A stretch of DNA of 9,086 nt from DATBMY01 sp036554605 (GTDB lineage Bacteria > Acidobacteriota > Blastocatellia > UBA7656), in the NCBI GenBank assembly GCA_036554605.1, contig DATBMY010000459.1, forward strand, positions 1 to 9,086. The letters run 5' to 3'. Positions within the stretch are counted from its first letter, which is position 1. Each line of letters opens with the position of its first letter. The position numbers were made by a program, and so were the translations under genes. Below are positions 5,476 through 9,086 of this stretch, in pieces. The notes beneath the pieces are model-generated. The model was not told the DNA's origin. It was given only the letters and a program-made list of their open reading frames with translations, and made no database searches.

Positions 5476-6566
5476 AAGAGGCGCTTAAAGAACTCGGCTT
5501 TTCTTTGCTCGCTGTCGCGGCGGCGTTTATCGTGGGCGGCCTAATCGTGCTTATTGTCGGCGACAGCCCCCTGCTCGTCTACCAGCTTTTCTTGGACAGC
5601 GCATTCAGCAATGCTTACGGTTTTGCCTATACGCTCTTTTACGCGACTCCGCTGATCTTCACGGGGCTCGCGGTCGCGGTCGCATTCAAATGCGGACTGC
5701 TCAATATCGGAGCGGAAGGTCAGCTTGTCGTGGCGGCTTTCGCCACCGCATGGGTGAGCCTGACTTTTACGGAGATGCCGGCCTGGGTGCTTGTAGTGTT
5801 GTCGTCGCTTGCGGCCGTCGTCGTGGGCGGCGTATGGGCGGGGGTCCCCGGCGTGCTGAAGGCGAAGTTCGGAGCGCACGAAGTCATAACGACGATAATG
5901 TTCAACTTCATTGGTCTGGGATTGGTCAGTTACCTGACGCGGTATCATTACCAGATTCCGGGCGACCCGATACTTGAGACCGGACCAATCGCCGAGGTAA
6001 AAGAGGGCGTCCTTGTCGGCCCGCACATCCCGCGCATGCATGAACTGCTCGAACCGTTAGGGGTTACGGGACTTGAGAGCGTGCCTTTGAACGTCGCCTT
6101 CTTTCTCGCCGTGCTGATGTGCGCGGTGATCTACGTGTTCCTGTGGAAGACGAAATGGGGCTATGAGCTGCGCGCAGTTGGCGTAAGCCCGACCGCGGCC
6201 GAGTACGGCGGCATCTCGATAAAGCGAAACATCGTCATCGCCATGGTTATATCAGGAATGCTCGCGGGGATGGTCGGTATTAACGAGGTGCTTGGATACC
6301 GTTATCGTTATTATGACGGGTTTTCCGCGGGGTATGGCTTCACCGGGATCGCGGTCGCGCTATTGGGGCGCAACCATCCGGCCGGGGTATTGCTGGCCGC
6401 GATACTCTTCGGCGCGCTGACCCGCGCATCGCTCTTTATAGACATCTTCACCGACAAGGTATCGAAGGACTGGGTGATCATTCTTCAGGCGATAATCATT
6501 CTCTTCGTCGCCTGCGAGTCGATATTCCGTCGCGGGTTCAGGCGCGTGTTGCCCGGCCGCCTGTAG
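5472..6566 (+). CDS. Nucleoside ABC importer permease 1 (NupB/YufP-like)
   Basis: Inner-membrane permease of the BPD_transp_2 family, the larger of the paired permeases in BmpA/NupABC nucleoside importers. The 364 residues are very hydrophobic, with a first membrane helix at about 9-28 and further helices throughout. The family motif is clear: FKCGLLNIGAEGQLVV (about 73-88), the coupling segment that contacts the ATPase, followed later by the conserved LRAVGVSPTAAEYGGIS and GFTGIAVALLGRNHP. A longer loop at about 160-205 separates the two halves, as in the family. The start codon overlaps the ATPase stop by 4 nt (ATGA), indicating translational coupling. Substrate class (nucleosides) is inferred from family similarity and from the PNP and uridine-kinase genes downstream. 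Confidence 0.9.
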   Translation: MKEALKELGFSLLAVAAAFIVGGLIVLIVGDSPLLVYQLFLDSAFSNAYGFAYTLFYATPLIFTGLAVAVAFKCGLLNIGAEGQLVVAAFATAWVSLTFTEMPAWVLVVLSSLAAVVVGGVWAGVPGVLKAKFGAHEVITTIMFNFIGLGLVSYLTRYHYQIPGDPILETGPIAEVKEGVLVGPHIPRMHELLEPLGVTGLESVPLNVAFFLAVLMCAVIYVFLWKTKWGYELRAVGVSPTAAEYGGISIKRNIVIAMVISGMLAGMVGINEVLGYRYRYYDGFSAGYGFTGIAVALLGRNHPAGVLLAAILFGALTRASLFIDIFTDKVSKDWVIILQAIIILFVACESIFRRGFRRVLPGRL

Positions 6567-6593
6567 GGCCGGTCTTTAAGAGCGAGCTTTTGT

Positions 6594-7469
6594 ATGATCG
6601 AGACGCTGCTTTCAATTCTCGGGGCTACCATCAGGTATTCGACGCCGCTGATAATGGCCGCGCTAGGCGGGATGTTTTCAGAGCGAGCGGGCATCATCAA
6701 CATCGCGCTTGAAGGTATAATGCTCGCCGGCGCATTCACCGCGGCGGCCGTAACGGTCTATACCGAGAACCCCTGGATTGGTCTGATAGTAGCGGCCGTC
6801 GTGGGGCTACTGGTGAGCCTGATTCATGCGGTTGCATCTATCGAGTTCAAGGCGGATCAAGTCGTCGTCGGCATGGCGATCAACATACTCTTCCTGGGCG
6901 TTCCCGCGCTCGCCTCGGGAGCGTTATTCGAATCGACGGGGTCGACTCCGCAGCTACCGCAGGCTTATACGCTGGGGACTACGCCCATTGTGATACTGGC
7001 GGTTGCGCTTGTGCCGGTATCCTACTACGTTCTCTTTCGCACGCGATTTGGATTAAGGCTGCGAGCGGTAGGAGAGAACCCCGAGGCGGCAGACACAGCG
7101 GGCGTGAGCGTTGCCAGGTTGCGGTATGCAGGCGTGATGCTGAGCGGAGTGCTTGCCGGCATCGGCGGCGCGTATCTTTCAATAGCGCAAAACTCGCTTT
7201 TCACAAGAAACATGACCGCGGGTCGCGGATTTATCGCGCTCGCCGCTTTGATATTCGGGAAATGGCATCCGGTCGGCGCGGCTCTGGCATGCCTGCTATT
7301 CGGGTTTGCCGAGGCGCTCACCGACCGTATACAGGGCAGGCTGAATGTGCCCGTACAGTTGATACAGATCATCCCCTATGTGCTAGCGGTGATCGTGCTT
7401 GCCGGCTTCATAGGCCGTGCCACACCCCCGCGGGCAATCGGCAAGCCATATATGAAGGAGACGAGGTGA
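6594..7469 (+). CDS. Nucleoside ABC importer permease 2 (NupC/YufQ-like)
   Basis: Second, smaller permease of the importer, also BPD_transp_2. The 291 residues contain the same landmarks as its partner: FSERAGIINIALEGIMLAGA (about 28-47) as the ATPase-coupling segment, FGLRLRAVGENPEAADTAGV in the middle, and GRGFIALAALIFGKWHPVGA near the C-terminus. About eight to nine membrane helices are expected from the hydrophobic pattern. Length is normal for the YufQ branch (about 300-320). It starts 27 nt after permease 1; the Shine-Dalgarno is poor (AAGAGCGAG about 9-17 nt upstream). The stop lies at the left foot of a long palindrome that separates it from pnp. No BMP-type binding-lipoprotein gene accompanies it in the window. 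Confidence 0.9.
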   Translation: MIETLLSILGATIRYSTPLIMAALGGMFSERAGIINIALEGIMLAGAFTAAAVTVYTENPWIGLIVAAVVGLLVSLIHAVASIEFKADQVVVGMAINILFLGVPALASGALFESTGSTPQLPQAYTLGTTPIVILAVALVPVSYYVLFRTRFGLRLRAVGENPEAADTAGVSVARLRYAGVMLSGVLAGIGGAYLSIAQNSLFTRNMTAGRGFIALAALIFGKWHPVGAALACLLFGFAEALTDRIQGRLNVPVQLIQIIPYVLAVIVLAGFIGRATPPRAIGKPYMKETR

Positions 7470-7470
7470 C

Positions 7471-7570
7471 AGGGGGCGGAGATCGGGGGCCGGTGGTTGG
7501 GGCTTGTCAGTTAAATAGAGTCTCAAATTTACCTGAATCCCTGGCCCCAGGCCCCTGACCTCCGCCCCCT
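7471..7570. repeat. GC-rich heptamer palindrome between permease 2 and pnp
   Basis: The left arm 7471-7491 and the right arm 7550-7570 match at 19 of 21 positions when one is inverted. Both arms parse as 7-nt units: AGGGGGC GGAGATC GGGGGCC on the left, and AGGGGGC GGAGGTC AGGGGCC TGGGGCC when the right arm is read on the minus strand. Weaker pairing may continue inward. The loop (about 7500-7540) is AT-richer. The element nearly fills the 109-nt gap, beginning 2 nt after the permease stop and ending 8 nt before the pnp ATG. It therefore displaces any Shine-Dalgarno there and could form a strong RNA hairpin that ends, attenuates or processes the message. Confidence 0.85.
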
Positions 7571-7578
7571 AATTAGTT

Positions 7579-8409
7579 ATGACGATACCTCTTTATGAAA
7601 AAGCATTAGAAGCGGCGCGCTACATCAGCGCGAAGGCGCAGGGGCGTTCGCCGCGAGTAGCCGTTGTTCTCGGCTCGGGCCTTGGCGGTGTGGCCGATGC
7701 GGTAGGCGATACAGTAGAGGTGCCCTACGAGGAGATTCCTCATTTTCCGCGCTCGACTGTCGAAGGGCATGCCGGGAGACTCGTATTGGGCACGTCGGGC
7801 GGCGTGGATGTCGTATTGATGAAGGGCCGCTTTCATTTTTACGAAGGCTACTCGATGGAAGAGGTGACACTTCCCGTGCGCGCATTCTCGCTTCTGGGCA
7901 TTCGCACTCTGCTGTTGACGAACGCGGCGGGTGGGCTGGCCGCGCACCTGTCGCCGGGCTCGCTGATGGTGATTACAGACCATCTGAACCTGATGGGGGA
8001 TGGACCGCTCAGGGGGCCGAACGACGAGCGATTCGGCCCTCGCTTCCCGGATATGACAAATGTATATACGCTGGAGCTGGTGCGGGTCGCGCACGAAGCG
8101 GCGGGCGAGATCGGAATGACCTTGAGCGAAGGAATCTATGCGGCGCTCAGAGGCCCGGCCTATGAAACTCCCGCCGAGGTCCGAATGATTCACAAGCTCG
8201 GCGCGGACGCCGTCGGGATGTCAACGGTCCCCGAAGCCACGGTCGCGCGCCATTGCGGAATGAAGGTGCTAGCAATATCTTGCATAACCAACACTGCCGC
8301 CGGCATGACCAGCCATGAGATCAACCACAGCGAGGTTATGGAAATCGGCGCAAAGACCGGGCGCAAGCTCGCCGAGTTGATCCTCAGAATAATCCCTCGC
8401 GCCATTTGA
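7579..8409 (+). CDS. pnp: Purine nucleoside phosphorylase, class I (trimeric type)
   Basis: Cytosolic enzyme that splits inosine or guanosine with phosphate into the base and ribose 1-phosphate. The 276 residues are of the usual length for the human/PunA-like class. Visible landmarks are the phosphate-binding LGSGLGG (31-37, Ser33), His86 in RFHFYEGY, TNAAGGL (114-120), Glu196 in GPAYETPAE (purine contact), MST (214-216) and Asn238 in SCITNTAAG. The Glu/Asn pair is the signature of 6-oxopurine specificity, so hypoxanthine and guanine would be released as substrates for HPRT. Adenosine phosphorylases of the MTAP branch differ here. The ATG at 7579 is the only sensible start, but no Shine-Dalgarno precedes it because the palindrome ends 8 nt upstream. 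The importer genes just before it fit a role in using imported nucleosides. Confidence 0.94.
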   Translation: MTIPLYEKALEAARYISAKAQGRSPRVAVVLGSGLGGVADAVGDTVEVPYEEIPHFPRSTVEGHAGRLVLGTSGGVDVVLMKGRFHFYEGYSMEEVTLPVRAFSLLGIRTLLLTNAAGGLAAHLSPGSLMVITDHLNLMGDGPLRGPNDERFGPRFPDMTNVYTLELVRVAHEAAGEIGMTLSEGIYAALRGPAYETPAEVRMIHKLGADAVGMSTVPEATVARHCGMKVLAISCITNTAAGMTSHEINHSEVMEIGAKTGRKLAELILRIIPRAI

Positions 8410-8442
8410 AAATTACCTGCGAGATTCAGCGGCTCCCGATGT

Positions 8443-8448
8443 TAAAAT
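8443..8448 (+). promoter_or_regulatory. Possible -10 box giving a leaderless uridine-kinase transcript
   Basis: TAAAAT (five of six consensus bases) ends 7 nt before the uridine-kinase ATG, so transcription from it would begin at or next to the start codon. No Shine-Dalgarno is present. There is no convincing -35 box at the right spacing, so the call is weak. Read-through from pnp, 46 nt upstream, is an equally good explanation. Confidence 0.3.
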
Positions 8449-8455
8449 ATCGCAT

Positions 8456-9086
8456 ATGATTATCGGCATAAGTGGCGGCACCGGCTCGGGCAAGACGACC
8501 GTCGCACAGAAGATCATCGATTCGGTAGGCGCTGAAAACGTCGTCTACCTTCAGCATGACGCCTACTACAGGAACCTCGGAGACATGCCGCTCGATCTCA
8601 GGCATAAGGTAAACTTCGATCACCCGGACGCTTTCGACACCGATTTGATGATCAACCACATCGAGGCGCTTGGCGCGGGCGAAAGCATCGAGCAGCCTAT
8701 TTACGATTACGTCACACATTCGCGTAAGCCCGAAACCTTACATGTCGAGCCCCGTCCGGTTATCCTTATCGAAGGCATACTCGTCTTCGTCAATTCCGAC
8801 ATGCGGCGCCTTATGGATATGAAGATATTCGTCGACTGCGACGCGGACATCAGATTCATCAGGCGGCTGGATCGCGACGTGCACGAGCGCGGCAGGTCCG
8901 TTGAATCGATCATTGCCCAGTACACCACGACGGTCCGGCCAATGCACCTCCAGTTCGTGGAGCCGTCCAAGCGCTATGCGGATATAATTATTCCCGAAGG
9001 CGGCCACAACGAAATCGGGATAGATCTCATAATTGGGAAGGTCAGGTCCATACTTGGCCGCGCGGGAGGCGATGGCCTGGCGAGTT
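8456..9086 (+). CDS. udk: Uridine kinase (incomplete at the window edge)
   Basis: Cytosolic P-loop kinase that phosphorylates uridine or cytidine to UMP or CMP. The frame starts at ATG 8456 and is open to the end of the window (210 codons, no stop), so the last residues are missing. Motifs are Walker A GGTGSGKT (7-14), LQHDAYYRN (32-40) with the catalytic Asp35, NFDHPDAFD, the nucleoside-binding PIYDY, the Walker B-like VILIEGILVF, and the lid segment RDVHERGRS. Uridine kinases are usually 205-220 residues, so little is lost. It lies 46 nt after pnp on the same strand and has no Shine-Dalgarno. Together with the importer it gives the cell a pyrimidine branch of nucleoside salvage, alongside the purine branch through PNP and HPRT. 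Phosphoribulokinases share the fold, but the motifs fit uridine kinase better. Confidence 0.93.
   Translation, partial: MIIGISGGTGSGKTTVAQKIIDSVGAENVVYLQHDAYYRNLGDMPLDLRHKVNFDHPDAFDTDLMINHIEALGAGESIEQPIYDYVTHSRKPETLHVEPRPVILIEGILVFVNSDMRRLMDMKIFVDCDADIRFIRRLDRDVHERGRSVESIIAQYTTTVRPMHLQFVEPSKRYADIIIPEGGHNEIGIDLIIGKVRSILGRAGGDGLAS

Noticed and set aside
5541..6041. A 166-codon minus-strand frame opposite permease 1, and a similar one at 7606-8193 opposite pnp.
   Set aside because: Charged, motif-free translations fully antisense to secure genes; no independent start signals.

Overview
The window reads as a chromosomal segment of a fairly GC-rich free-living bacterium. Intergenic heptamer-type palindromes and an ECF-sigma / zinc-finger anti-sigma / secreted-protein trio suggest Acidobacteriota, possibly Blastocatellia. 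That placement rests on recalled gene styles, not on a marker gene, and is tentative. Eight genes are complete or nearly so (one of these, hpt, is cut short by an internal stop), and one more runs off the right edge.

Left block (48-1363): hpt (hypoxanthine phosphoribosyltransferase, minus strand) and an RpiB/LacAB-family sugar-phosphate isomerase (plus strand) diverge from a short region with two good sigma-70-type promoters. The hpt frame is interrupted by a TAG exactly where the family has a conserved Tyr. The rest of the family's C-terminus is still readable behind it. The RpiB-like protein has a 60-residue N-terminal extension and lacks the catalytic Cys of classical RpiB.

Middle block (1536-3713): an ECF sigma factor, a membrane anti-sigma factor with an H-x3-C-x2-C zinc motif, and a secreted protein with secretin-like segments. 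The genes are tightly packed and each has a visible Shine-Dalgarno sequence. The block is bordered on both sides by long inverted-repeat elements.

Right block (3922-9086): an ABC importer of the BmpA/NupABC (YufOPQ-like) nucleoside type, made of a double-ATPase protein and two permeases, then a class I purine nucleoside phosphorylase and a uridine kinase (incomplete at the edge). Import, phosphorolysis (PNP), base salvage (HPRT), nucleoside phosphorylation (Udk) and possibly pentose-phosphate handling (RpiB-like) form a coherent nucleoside-salvage neighbourhood. The importer's substrate-binding lipoprotein is not in the window.

The three gene-free gaps after rpiB-like, after the secreted protein and after the second permease each hold a long imperfect palindrome of different sequence. 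At least two are built of tandem 7-nt units. Together with the broken hpt and the variant RpiB, these are the points most worth a second look. I found no CRISPR array, tRNA, rRNA, insertion sequence or phage gene.
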